64,000 nucleotides of DNA, from the NCBI RefSeq assembly GCF_000143885.2, contig NC_018581.1, positions 744,001-808,000 on the forward strand, read 5' to 3'. Origin of the DNA: Gordonia sp. KTR9. GTDB lineage: Bacteria > Actinomycetota > Actinomycetes > Mycobacteriales > Mycobacteriaceae. Position numbers and translations under genes: made by a program. The notes under the pieces were generated by a model. It was given only the letters and a program-made list of their open reading frames with translations. It made no database searches and had not been told where the DNA came from. Below are positions 34,615 through 42,899 of the stretch, piece by piece. The stretch's first letter is position 1, and every line of letters begins with the position of its first letter.

Positions 34615-35300
34615 TCTGTGACCTTGGTCTGGAGCGTGTGATAAGCCAAGCGTCGTCGCGCGTCGTCGAGTCGTTCCCCGGACTCCACAGCTACCCGGAT
34701 CTGTTCTTCGGTTTCCTCGATGACCCGGACGGCGTCCAGCACTGCGTCCTCCAGCGGCGCCGGAATGACGACCACTCCGTCAGAGTCGCCGATGAGGATG
34801 TCGCCGGGATGGACGAGGACGTTATCTATGGTGACCGGCACATCGACAGAGGCCAGCGTGACGCGATCCTTGCCGGTGCGCATGGTGTTGCCCCGGCTGA
34901 AGATCGGGTAGCCGACCTCCAGCGCACGGTCGCTGTCGCGGCATACCCCGTCGATCACGGTCCCGGCCAGCCCTCGTCGGTGAGCAACCGCGGTGAGGAT
35001 GTCGCCCCACACGGTGGCGTCGTCGCGACCGCCGTTCTCGAGTACCACCACACTGCCTGCGGGCACATCGTCGATATAGTCGCCGACGGTTCCGCCGCCG
35101 GCACCGACAGGCTGATAACGACCCGTGAAGGCCCGTCCTACCAGTCGGAACGAGCGATCGAGCGGCTTGATGCCGAGCATCTGTCCGTGGATACCGAATC
35201 GGTCCAGTGCGTCGGAGATCGCAGAGGTCGAATACTTCGCCAGTTGGGTCGGAACACCGGCCTCGGTGTTGGTGTCGAGGTTGGTCGCTGTATTGTTCAT
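34611..35300 (-). CDS. RraA-like aldolase A (HMG/CHA aldolase type)
   Basis: A 229-aa RraA/dimethylmenaquinone methyltransferase-superfamily protein. It contains the complete D-x20-R-D signature associated with 4-hydroxy-4-methyl-2-oxoglutarate / 4-carboxy-4-hydroxy-2-oxoadipate aldolase activity: Asp100 in TVWGDIL, Arg121-Asp122 in GVCRDSD. Aldol cleavage would yield pyruvate plus pyruvate or oxaloacetate with a divalent metal, as LigK/GalC do in protocatechuate and gallate 4,5-cleavage. AAGGAG precedes its ATG. The start overlaps the stop of the next RraA gene by 4 nt, so translation is coupled. Among the three copies this is the best candidate for a true aldolase. Confidence 0.9.
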   Translation of the reverse strand: MNNTATNLDTNTEAGVPTQLAKYSTSAISDALDRFGIHGQMLGIKPLDRSFRLVGRAFTGRYQPVGAGGGTVGDYIDDVPAGSVVVLENGGRDDATVWGDILTAVAHRRGLAGTVIDGVCRDSDRALEVGYPIFSRGNTMRTGKDRVTLASVDVPVTIDNVLVHPGDILIGDSDGVVVIPAPLEDAVLDAVRVIEETEEQIRVAVESGERLDDARRRLAYHTLQTKVTE

Positions 35301-35950
35301 GGCTTCTCCTTAGGGAGGTTGAGCAGGTCGATGCTGTTCTCACCGCGGCGGAGTGCATCCATGATCTGGGCCTCGCGATCGATACGTTGCTGGGCCGCAT
35401 CCAGTACGTGGTCGACGTCCCCGGCGGGGATCACGACAACCCCGTCGGCGTCGCCGACGACCAGATCACCCGAGTGCACTGTCACGTCTCCGATAGTCAC
35501 GGGCCCATTGACGGCGCCCCTGCCATCGGGGTCCTTGTCAGTGCCGCGGATGCACAGGCCCCGGGCGTACACCGGCACTCCGACGGTCGCCAATGCTTCG
35601 CTGTCCCGAACGCAGCCATCGATGACCACACCGGCCACACCGCGAGCGCGGGCGGCCACCGCCATCACCTCGCCCCAATAGCCGGATTCGAAGTGGCCGC
35701 CCACCTCGATCAGTAGGATCTCACCGAGATCTGCCGCCGCGATTCCGCGATGCAGCCACAAGTTGTCGGCGGGCGGACCGGAGACCGTGACCGCGGGCCC
35801 GGCGAAGTCTTGTCCTGGGGTGATCGCGCTGATCGCGCTGGGCAAGGCTCCGATTCGGCCGGCAGCCTCATGCAGTGTCGCTGTACCGAGCCGTCGGGCC
35901 CGATCGATGGTCACCGCGTCGTAGACGGGGGTAACGCGTGTCGTGGTCAT
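35297..35950 (-). CDS. RraA-like protein B (E-x20-R-D variant)
   Basis: I start at ATG 35950 (MTTTRVTPVYDAV); the frame extends to 36112 within the upstream gene. The 217-aa protein has the RraA fold pattern (TATLHEAAGRIGALPSAI, GDADGVVVIPAGDVDHVL). The signature reads Glu94-x20-Arg115-Asp116 (YWGEVM...CVRDSE), a Glu in place of the first Asp. Catalysis may survive, or the acid may select a different oxo-acid (for example oxaloacetate decarboxylation). It is 1 nt from the preceding gene and overlaps the next by 4 nt: one operon. It shares only the fold-level motifs with its neighbours, so this is not a recent duplication. Confidence 0.88.
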   Translation of the reverse strand: MTTTRVTPVYDAVTIDRARRLGTATLHEAAGRIGALPSAISAITPGQDFAGPAVTVSGPPADNLWLHRGIAAADLGEILLIEVGGHFESGYWGEVMAVAARARGVAGVVIDGCVRDSEALATVGVPVYARGLCIRGTDKDPDGRGAVNGPVTIGDVTVHSGDLVVGDADGVVVIPAGDVDHVLDAAQQRIDREAQIMDALRRGENSIDLLNLPKEKP

Positions 35951-35951
35951 A

Positions 35952-36611
35952 TCAGTGCTGTCCTTCCAACATCGCTTCATAATCGATGCCGAACACCGAG
36001 GCCAGGGTCTCGCCTGCTTCGATCCGGCCGAGAATTCCGACCTCTCGGTCCGTGAGCTCGCGGGCCACTCGGTCCACTTCGGTAGCCAGTGCTGCAGGCA
36101 CGAACACAACACCGCTCCCGTCGGCTACGACCCAGTCGCCGGGCTCGACGGTGATCCCGCAGATGCTGATCGATCCTCCCGTAGCGATCTCATGGATGCG
36201 CCCGCGGGCCGTTCGAACCGCGCCTCCGCGACTGAACACCGGGAACCGGAGCTCGCGCGCTTCGTCCAGATCGCGGACCGAACCGTCGCTGACAACTCCA
36301 GCGATTCCGGCCTGTTGTGCGGCACGGGTCAACAGCCCACCCCAGCTGCCCATCTCGGTGCGGCCTCCGTTGTCGACGACGATCACCTCACCGCCGCGGC
36401 TTGCCGTGATCGCGCGGGCACCCAGATGTACGGGTACAACGTCGGGGGCGGAGGTGATGGTGGCGAGTTCGACGGTGATCACCGCTCCGCTGACCCGTCC
36501 GCCCTCCCAGGAGGTAGACAATCCATCGGCCACTCGGTCGGGGACCCCGAGGCTGTCGAGTGCGTCTGATACAACGCATGCGTCGAGTCCTTCAAACAGT
36601 TTGGGAACCAC
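35952..36611 (-). CDS. RraA-like protein C (signature lacking first acid)
   Basis: I prefer GTG 36611 (MVPKLFEGLDACVVSDALDSLG) with AAAGGTGG ~8 nt upstream; the frame runs to 36680. The 219-aa product keeps the fold (VVSDALDSLGVPDRVADG, GSGVVFVPAALATEVDRV) and the Arg113-Asp114 pair in GSVRDLDE. Position 92, where aldolases have Asp, is Gly (SWGGLL). By the D-x20-R-D rule it may lack aldolase activity and could bind substrate or partner with A or B in mixed hexamers. First gene of the minus-strand operon; the promoter lies in the 204-nt divergent spacer. Confidence 0.87.
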   Translation of the reverse strand: MVPKLFEGLDACVVSDALDSLGVPDRVADGLSTSWEGGRVSGAVITVELATITSAPDVVPVHLGARAITASRGGEVIVVDNGGRTEMGSWGGLLTRAAQQAGIAGVVSDGSVRDLDEARELRFPVFSRGGAVRTARGRIHEIATGGSISICGITVEPGDWVVADGSGVVFVPAALATEVDRVARELTDREVGILGRIEAGETLASVFGIDYEAMLEGQH

Positions 36612-36815
36612 CGGTACCCACCTTTCTTCTCTCTGAGGGTGATCGAACGCTAAGCCGCGTCGAGCGGGTATGGCGAGCACAGGTTCCGTCAGCCGAAACC
36701 GGGCCGGTGAAATCCATCTGGCGGAACGAGGACTATCGCCATCTGTTCAGCAGTGCGAATGTCGATTCCAGCCAGCAATTGCCGGACCCCACAGCAGGTT
36801 CGCGACACGGATGAG

Positions 36816-37193
36816 GTGAGCACACTGAGTCGGATCGCCATTATCAACCGGATACCGGTGATACCAGGGCGTCGGGACCAGGCTCTGTCGGCATTTGCCG
36901 ATTTCGACCTGGAGGTTCGCGTCGAGGGTGTTGGAGTGCCAGAACAGTTTCTGGTCGGGGCCGACGCCGAGGATCCGGGACTGGTCTGGGTGCATGAGGT
37001 CTACGCCGACGCAGATGATTACGAGGATCACTTCCAGGCCAAGGCCCGGCGGCGGCTACGCGACCGGATGGACGGCTTACGCGCGGGACGCGTCGACACC
37101 TTCCGCATCGAACTCATCGCGCCCACCGGTGCACTGTCTTCGATGCACAGCACCGTGACCGATTGGAACACGGTCGTCTACGAGGTCACCTAA
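36816..37193 (+). CDS. antibiotic biosynthesis monooxygenase (ABM)-domain protein
   Basis: GTG 36816 (VSTLSRIAIINRIPVIPG) gives 125 aa with the dimeric alpha/beta-barrel pattern: IAIINRIPVIPGRRDQALSAF at the start, then DPGLVWVHEVYADADDYEDHFQAK, the family's strand-helix pair. ABM proteins are cofactor-free oxygenases, quinol oxidases or isomerases; here the substrate is probably a phenolic or lactone intermediate. It begins the plus arm, 204 nt from the divergent RraA operon. The spacer contains an imperfect inverted repeat GTTCCGTCAG / CTGGCGGAAC. The ribosome site is weak. Confidence 0.75.
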   Translation: MSTLSRIAIINRIPVIPGRRDQALSAFADFDLEVRVEGVGVPEQFLVGADAEDPGLVWVHEVYADADDYEDHFQAKARRRLRDRMDGLRAGRVDTFRIELIAPTGALSSMHSTVTDWNTVVYEVT

Positions 37194-37240
37194 GACGTAC
37201 CTGCAGCACTTGTTCCCAGCATGAACAGAGAGGTCAACTA

Positions 37241-38329
37241 ATGCAGTATCGCGAGCTTCACGGAGCCGGATTGAAGCTGTCGGAGGTCAGTTTCGGCGCG
37301 GGGACCGCCGCTGGGCTCATGATCCACAGCAGTCCTGCCGAACAGCGTGCAGCAGTGGAGCATGCGATGAGTCTGGGCGTGAATGCTTTCGATACCTCGC
37401 CGATCTACGGCATGGGCTGTTCGGAAGTCAATCTCGGCAATGCGTTGTCCGGGTACGACGACGCCGTGATCACCACCAAGGTTGCGATCACCCCCGAGCA
37501 TCTGCTGACCGGGTCCATCGGCCAGTGCATCCGCCGATCGGTGCAGGCCAGTCTGCGGCGGCTGCGTCGCGACAGCATTGACATCTTGCTGATTCACAAC
37601 GGTGTGCACTTCCAGCGGCTACACCCACTGACTGCCGACCCCGGCGACCCGTACGATCCGATGCAGGACCTACCGCACCTGACCTTCGACGAGATCATGG
37701 GTGAGAACGGTGCGTGGCAGACGATCCGCGAGCTCAAGAAGTCCGGGTTGATCAAGAGTTTCGGGATCAGTGGACAGGACAACGACCCGGACCTGATGCG
37801 GGCACTCATCGGCGCAGGAGTGCTCGACATCGTCAACCAACCGCTGAATCTCCTCAACCCAACTCCAGTGGCGGGCCGCAAGGGTGAGGGTTTCCTCGCC
37901 GACGTCGAAGAGAACTTTGTCGAATACGACCACTTCTGCGAGTTTGCGGCCGCCAATGACTGCGCCGTCTCGATTATCAGCCCGGTGGCCGCCGGCGTGC
38001 TCACGACCGCCGCGCAATCGGGCATCACGCCTCCCTCGGTCTCCGAATGGAAGGACCGTTTCCCGTTCGACGGGCACTATGCCCGCGAATTGCGCCGTGC
38101 AGCAGCATTCGTACCGGTGGCCGAGCAGGCCGGGATCACCATCGCCGATCTGGCGTACCGCTTCGTACTCAGCACTCCGGGGTTTGTCACTGTGCTTGGC
38201 GGATTTTCCGACATTTCCCAGCTCGAGCAGGCAGTGACCTCGGTCGAGCAGGGGCCCCTGCCGGCCGATGTGATGGCCGAACTGCATCGCATCTGGCAGG
38301 CCCCGTCCGAGCCGGGCTCGGGCGCCTGA
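37241..38329 (+). CDS. aldo/keto reductase
   Basis: ATG 37241 (MQYRELHGAGLKLSEV) gives 362 aa. The tetrad is complete: Asp51 and Tyr56 in DTSPIYG, Lys80 in TTKVA, His119 in LLIHNGV. The TIM-barrel ends with LGGFSDISQLEQAV, the NADPH-binding loop of the family. It is somewhat longer than typical AKRs because of the PHLTFDEIMGENGAW insert. It may reduce or oxidise an aldehyde/ketone formed after ring cleavage, standing where LigC (an unrelated dehydrogenase) acts in the PCA 4,5-pathway; that role is inference from position. Followed after 55 nt by the LigJ-like gene. Confidence 0.9.
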   Translation: MQYRELHGAGLKLSEVSFGAGTAAGLMIHSSPAEQRAAVEHAMSLGVNAFDTSPIYGMGCSEVNLGNALSGYDDAVITTKVAITPEHLLTGSIGQCIRRSVQASLRRLRRDSIDILLIHNGVHFQRLHPLTADPGDPYDPMQDLPHLTFDEIMGENGAWQTIRELKKSGLIKSFGISGQDNDPDLMRALIGAGVLDIVNQPLNLLNPTPVAGRKGEGFLADVEENFVEYDHFCEFAAANDCAVSIISPVAAGVLTTAAQSGITPPSVSEWKDRFPFDGHYARELRRAAAFVPVAEQAGITIADLAYRFVLSTPGFVTVLGGFSDISQLEQAVTSVEQGPLPADVMAELHRIWQAPSEPGSGA

Positions 38330-38384
38330 CTACTCCTGTCACGACGATCCAACTCAACCCAGCCACCGCTCCAGGAGAATACTC

Positions 38385-39371
38385 ATGATCATCGACAGCC
38401 ATGCACATTCGGTCGCCGGCCGCGGCGAAGGACCGGCGGTCGCCGGTAACAGCCTGATGGCGAGGTGGACCACGATGGAGGCCTCAGGTCGTGCGGACTC
38501 CAAACCCCAACCCGCGGATCCCGCCGAATTGCTCGACGGAGCGGCATTCCAACTCGAGCTGATGGACGAGGTCGGGACCGACATTCAGCTGACTTCACCC
38601 CGGCCTTTTGTACTCAAGCACTCTCACTCGTCGTCGCGGCTGGTTCACCGCTGGATCGCGTTGAACAACGACGCTATCGAATTGCAAGCCAATGCCCATC
38701 CCGACCGGATCAAACCGGTGGGTGCATTGCCGCAGGTCAGCGGTCGGCCGATCAGCGAGACGTTTGACGAGATCGACCGTCTGGCGGAGTCCGGATTCAT
38801 CGGCGTCATCCTCAACCCAGATCCCAGTGAGGGCGCCGGCACTTCGCCGCTGCTGGAGGATGAGTACTGGTTCCCCCTGTATGAGAAGTTGTCTGCTCTC
38901 GATCTGCCCGCGCTGCTGCACCCGGCCGCCTGCTACGGCCGCGAGACGTACAGCGAACACTTCATCTCCGAGGAAAGCCTGGCCATCTTGTCGCTGACCC
39001 GCGGCAAGGTCTTCGATGAGTTCCCGGATCTCAAGATCGTGGTCCCGCACGGTGGCGGTTCGATTCCATACCAGTTCGGACGCTGGAATGCGGCAACCAT
39101 GAAGGCACAGCGAGACGGCGCGAACGTACCCGATCTCGCCGATGGTCTGCGCAAGCTCTGGTATGACACGTGCCTCTACACCGCCGATGCGCTCGAACTA
39201 CTCATCAAGGTGGTCGGTGCCGATCGCGTGCTCTTCGGCACCGAACGCCCGGGCAGCGGCAATCCGCTCGATGATCTCAAGCCGGTGATCGAATCGCTGC
39301 CGGGGCTCACCGACACGGACCTGAAGGGAATCTTCGCCGAGAATGCCCGGGCCGTCTACTCCCGACTGTGA
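38385..39371 (+). CDS. amidohydrolase, 4-oxalomesaconate hydratase (LigJ)-like
   Basis: A 328-aa member of the amidohydrolase_2 group. It opens MIIDSHAHS (metal-binding HxH at about 6-8), has VILNPDPSEGAGTSPLLED, LPALLHPAACYG, FPDLKIVVPHGGGSIPYQFGRWN and LFGTERPGSG, and ends IFAENARAVYSRL. These blocks resemble LigJ/GalB-type 4-oxalomesaconate hydratase, which hydrates the ring-opened product of gallate or protocatechuate 4,5-cleavage to 4-carboxy-4-hydroxy-2-oxoadipate. Seen with an RraA aldolase and a LigB-type dioxygenase, the call is coherent. An amidohydrolase decarboxylase of the ACMSD type is the alternative. The stop overlaps a GTG of the next frame. Confidence 0.82.
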   Translation: MIIDSHAHSVAGRGEGPAVAGNSLMARWTTMEASGRADSKPQPADPAELLDGAAFQLELMDEVGTDIQLTSPRPFVLKHSHSSSRLVHRWIALNNDAIELQANAHPDRIKPVGALPQVSGRPISETFDEIDRLAESGFIGVILNPDPSEGAGTSPLLEDEYWFPLYEKLSALDLPALLHPAACYGRETYSEHFISEESLAILSLTRGKVFDEFPDLKIVVPHGGGSIPYQFGRWNAATMKAQRDGANVPDLADGLRKLWYDTCLYTADALELLIKVVGADRVLFGTERPGSGNPLDDLKPVIESLPGLTDTDLKGIFAENARAVYSRL

Positions 39372-39382
39372 GGCATGAGGTC

Positions 39383-40945
39383 ATGAGTTCGGTAGCCATC
39401 AATCGACCCGAGGCCGCCACCCTGGGCGCACTCGTCACCGAGATCGCGCAGCGGCAACCAGCGGCTGACGCCGTCGTCTGCGGTCAGACGCGGCTCAGCT
39501 GGGAGGAGCTGGACGAACAGGTCAGAAACATGGCCGCCGGACTGCTCCGTCTCGGTGTCAGGGCGGGCGACCGGGTGGCGCTGCTTGCCCCGAACTCGGC
39601 GGAGTGGATTGTCACTGAACTCGCCGTCGCCTCGACGGGCGCAATCTTCATGGGACTCAATACCTGGTACAAGGCATCGGACCTGGAGTTTGTTCTCGCG
39701 CATTCCGGCGCTCGAGTGGTGATCACCGTCGACCAGTTGTTCGGCGCTCCGGTGCTGGAGATGGTCCAAGATGTGGCTTCCAGGTGCACCGAGGTCGAAC
39801 AGATCATTGTGATCGGGGATGCACCCGCCGGAACAATCGGTTGGCACACACTCGTGGCCACACCGTCGGGTCAGTGTCCGGCCGAACCCCACTCGGATGA
39901 TCCGGCCGTTGTCCTTTACACCTCCGGTACCACGGCCGATCCGAAAGGCGTTGTGCTGCATCACCGCGGACTTATCGACAACGGATGGGAGATCGGCGAG
40001 CGGCAGCATCTGACGAGTGATGACCGTCTGTGGCTCGGGATACCGCTGTTCTTCAGTTTCGGTTCGGCGAACGCGATCATGGCGGCTCTGACCCACGGTG
40101 TTGCCATGATCGTGCAGGAGAAGTTCGATGCCGGCACTGCCGTGGAGTTGATCCAGCGCGAGAACTGCAGCGTGTACTACGGCATGGGACACATGACGGC
40201 TGCGTTGCTCGAGGAGACTCGGCGGCGCGGAATCGTCCTCGATTCAATGCGTACCGGGTTGACGATCGGTCCGGAGCAGACGATCCGGATGACCGCCGAG
40301 TTGGTGCCACAGATCTGCAATGTCTACGGGCTCACAGAGACGTATGGAAACTGCGCAGTCACCGATTGCGCTGAACCGCTTGATGTTCGGGCGACGTCGC
40401 AGGGGCTCCCGCTGCCCGGGATGAGGATTCGGGTCATCGACCCGGAAACCGGCCTCGATTGTGAGACCGGACAGGTTGGGCTCATACTGGTCGGTGGCCG
40501 GGTGACCAGTGGCTACTATCGGGATCCGATCAGGACCGCCGAGGCGCTGGACGAGGCCGGTTGGTTCGACACCGGTGACCACGGTCACCTCGATGAGCAG
40601 GGCCGAGTCCACTACACCGGCCGCAGCAAGGAGATGCTCAAGGTCGGAGGCATCAACGTCTCGCCCATCGGGGTGGAGAACGTGCTGCTCGACCATCCGG
40701 CAGTGCGTCAGGCATTCGTGATCGGGCGCCCGCATACCGAGCGGGGCGAGCTGCCCGTGGGGATCCTCGAATGGTCTGGCCCCGGACCCGTTGACGAAGC
40801 GGATCTGGCCGCCCACTGCCGATCCCGGCTTCCCTCATATGCCGTTCCCGTCGAGTTCATCGCGGTTTCCGATGATCAATTGCCCCGAACAGACACCGGC
40901 AAAGTTCGCCGCGGCGAACTCGCCTCCCTGGTAGCCAAGGAGTAA
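39383..40945 (+). CDS. AMP-forming acyl-CoA synthetase
   Basis: ATG 39383 (MSSVAINRPEAATL) preceded by GAGG; a GTG at 39368 overlapping the previous stop is also possible. About 520 aa. AMP-binding motif LYTSGTTADPKGVV is near 176-189, the YGLTETYGN A5 motif near 310, and GWFDTGDHGHLDEQGRVHYTGRSKEMLKVGG (A7-A8) follows. The C-terminal lysine for adenylation is in TGKVRRG. It activates a carboxylic acid with ATP and CoA; whether aromatic or a ring-opened acid is unknown. 3 nt before the cyclase gene. Confidence 0.93.
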   Translation: MSSVAINRPEAATLGALVTEIAQRQPAADAVVCGQTRLSWEELDEQVRNMAAGLLRLGVRAGDRVALLAPNSAEWIVTELAVASTGAIFMGLNTWYKASDLEFVLAHSGARVVITVDQLFGAPVLEMVQDVASRCTEVEQIIVIGDAPAGTIGWHTLVATPSGQCPAEPHSDDPAVVLYTSGTTADPKGVVLHHRGLIDNGWEIGERQHLTSDDRLWLGIPLFFSFGSANAIMAALTHGVAMIVQEKFDAGTAVELIQRENCSVYYGMGHMTAALLEETRRRGIVLDSMRTGLTIGPEQTIRMTAELVPQICNVYGLTETYGNCAVTDCAEPLDVRATSQGLPLPGMRIRVIDPETGLDCETGQVGLILVGGRVTSGYYRDPIRTAEALDEAGWFDTGDHGHLDEQGRVHYTGRSKEMLKVGGINVSPIGVENVLLDHPAVRQAFVIGRPHTERGELPVGILEWSGPGPVDEADLAAHCRSRLPSYAVPVEFIAVSDDQLPRTDTGKVRRGELASLVAKE

Positions 40946-40948
40946 ATC

Positions 40949-41689
40949 ATGCGCATCATCGACTTGAGTTACCAATTAGATGAGGGGATGCCGCACCATC
41001 CCATGCACCCGCGCGCGCCGATCGTCCTGTCGGGCACGCTGAGTCACCAGCTGACCAGCCGTTGGATGGGGGAGCATGAAGAGCTCGGCAAGGTCTCCTT
41101 CGTCAACGAGCAGATCGTGCTCTCCGGTCATACGGGGACACACCTCGATGCCCCACTACATGCCGGCCTCGATCTCGATGACGCCGCTCGTATCGACCTG
41201 AGCTGCTGCGTGGGGCCGGCCACGGTTCTTGATCTGAGTCGGTATTGCGGCAGGCGGGTCACCGTCGATGCCGAACAGTTGGCGGCAGCGCTGCCAGACG
41301 GCCAGGCACTGGATGCAATTGTACTGCTGTACACCGGTTGGTCGGCCCAGTACGACACAGACCCCGACGTTTACTACCGCCATTCCATGGGCCTCACCGA
41401 GGACGGCGCTTTGTTCTTGCGTGACAAGGGTGTCCGCTGTGTGGGAATCGATTCGCCCAGCATCGATGCGCCGCATACTCCCGGGGCGCCAGCGCACAAT
41501 CATTTCCTTCGCCGCGAACCGCACGTCTACGTGATCGAAAATCTACGCGGTCTGGAGCAGTTGCCGAGCAGGGTGCCCTTCTTCAATGCTGCCCCGTTGC
41601 CGATCACCAACAGTTCGGGTAGCCCCGTACGCGCCTACGCCATGGTGGGCACCGGACCGCTCACCGAGCAGTCATCACCGGACCGGTGA
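40949..41689 (+). CDS. cyclase-family metal-dependent hydrolase 1
   Basis: A 246-aa PF04199-type protein. It carries the metal motif HTGTHLDAPLH (His61, His65, Asp67, His71) seen in kynurenine formamidase, isatin hydrolase and related ring-opening amide/lactone hydrolases. GIDSPSIDAPHTPGAPAHNHF near 168-188 provides the second-shell region. In this operon it may open a lactone or lactam ring, or hydrolyse an ester intermediate. It lies 1 nt before the CoA-transferase start. Confidence 0.9.
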   Translation: MRIIDLSYQLDEGMPHHPMHPRAPIVLSGTLSHQLTSRWMGEHEELGKVSFVNEQIVLSGHTGTHLDAPLHAGLDLDDAARIDLSCCVGPATVLDLSRYCGRRVTVDAEQLAAALPDGQALDAIVLLYTGWSAQYDTDPDVYYRHSMGLTEDGALFLRDKGVRCVGIDSPSIDAPHTPGAPAHNHFLRREPHVYVIENLRGLEQLPSRVPFFNAAPLPITNSSGSPVRAYAMVGTGPLTEQSSPDR

Positions 41690-41690
41690 C

Positions 41691-42899
41691 ATGACAATGG
41701 CTTCGCCTCAGGACCTCATCCGGCCCGGAGACCTCGTCGTGGTGGCCGGAGGCGTGGGCGAACCGACGGCGCTACTGCGCAAGGTCATCGACACTGCACC
41801 CTCAGGTGTCGAAATCTTCGTGGGGCTCAGTCACTCTCAGGTCCTATCTGAGCCGGGCGAAGCGCCGTTACTGTCGTTCGGGGCGCTCGGACCCCTGAAT
41901 CGTCCACCGAATCGTGGCCGGGTGGGTATATTGCCGTACCCCTACGACGACCTGCCGCGCGCGCTGATCAACCGTGGCGGGGACCGCGTAGTGCTCTTGA
42001 TGCAGGTCGCGCCGGCCGACCGACATGGCAGGCACAGCCTTGGATTCGCGGTCGATTACTGCTACGAGCTGGTCGATCGTGCTCGATTGGTCCTCGTCGA
42101 GGTCAACGATGCACTGCCGTCGACAGACACTCCGACCTTGTCCGCCGCGGATCTGGAGGTGGCAGAACGATCATGCCGTCCGTTACCGATGGTGGCGGGT
42201 GCAGTTGTCACCCCCATCCACGAACGGATCGCCGCACTCATCGCCGACCGAATCCCCGAGCGCGCGACCCTTCAACTCGGTCTGGGGTCGGTGCCGTCGG
42301 CGCTGGGTCGTGCGCTGGCCGGTCTGCGTGATCTCAAGGTGAGGTCCACCCTGGCCGGGGACTGGTTGCACGATCTACGCCGTGCCGGATGCCTTGCAGA
42401 TGACGAGGATTCAGTGGTAATCAGCGAAGCCGCCGGCTCCGAGGCACTGTACGCCATGGTAGCCGGAGAATCGGTTCGGCTGCGCCCCGTGTCGGAGGTC
42501 GTCGGGCCGATGGCACGCGGCGAAATCGAAAGGCTGGTGGCCGTGAACTCTGCGCTGGAGGTGGATCTGACCGGCCAGATCAATGCCGAACAAATCGGGT
42601 CCGTATATCGCGGGGCGATCGCCGGACATCCGGAGTTCATGCGGGCCGCCGGCCGCAGTCCTGGCGGTCTGGCTGTCGTCGCGCTGGGGGCCACTGCGGG
42701 AGGCGGGAGCATCTCGCGGATCGTCGACGCGCTCGAGCCGCAGGCGGTGACGACGCCCAGGTCCTCGGTGGATCTGGTTGTCACCGAGTACGGCTTGGCA
42801 GACCTGCGTGGCCGCACCCTGTCCGAACGCCGCGAACTCATGATCTCGATCGCAGCACCGCAATTCCGCGCGGCACTGCGGCAGAAGGGACGACAATGA
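41691..42899 (+). CDS. acetyl-CoA hydrolase/transferase family protein
   Basis: ATG 41691 (MTMASPQDLIRPGDLVVVAGG) gives 402 aa of the family I/4-hydroxybutyrate CoA-transferase group. LIRPGDLVVVAGGVGEP replaces the usual glycine-rich entry, and the domain-2 blocks are present: LQLGLGSVPSALGRAL, VAVNSALEVDLTGQINAE, GGLAVVALGATAGGGSISRIV, VTEYGLADLRGRTLSERRE. It should move CoA between acids, e.g. from acetyl- or succinyl-CoA to a pathway acid, or recycle CoA after the thioester step. The next ATG overlaps this stop by 4 nt. Confidence 0.88.
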   Translation: MTMASPQDLIRPGDLVVVAGGVGEPTALLRKVIDTAPSGVEIFVGLSHSQVLSEPGEAPLLSFGALGPLNRPPNRGRVGILPYPYDDLPRALINRGGDRVVLLMQVAPADRHGRHSLGFAVDYCYELVDRARLVLVEVNDALPSTDTPTLSAADLEVAERSCRPLPMVAGAVVTPIHERIAALIADRIPERATLQLGLGSVPSALGRALAGLRDLKVRSTLAGDWLHDLRRAGCLADDEDSVVISEAAGSEALYAMVAGESVRLRPVSEVVGPMARGEIERLVAVNSALEVDLTGQINAEQIGSVYRGAIAGHPEFMRAAGRSPGGLAVVALGATAGGGSISRIVDALEPQAVTTPRSSVDLVVTEYGLADLRGRTLSERRELMISIAAPQFRAALRQKGRQ

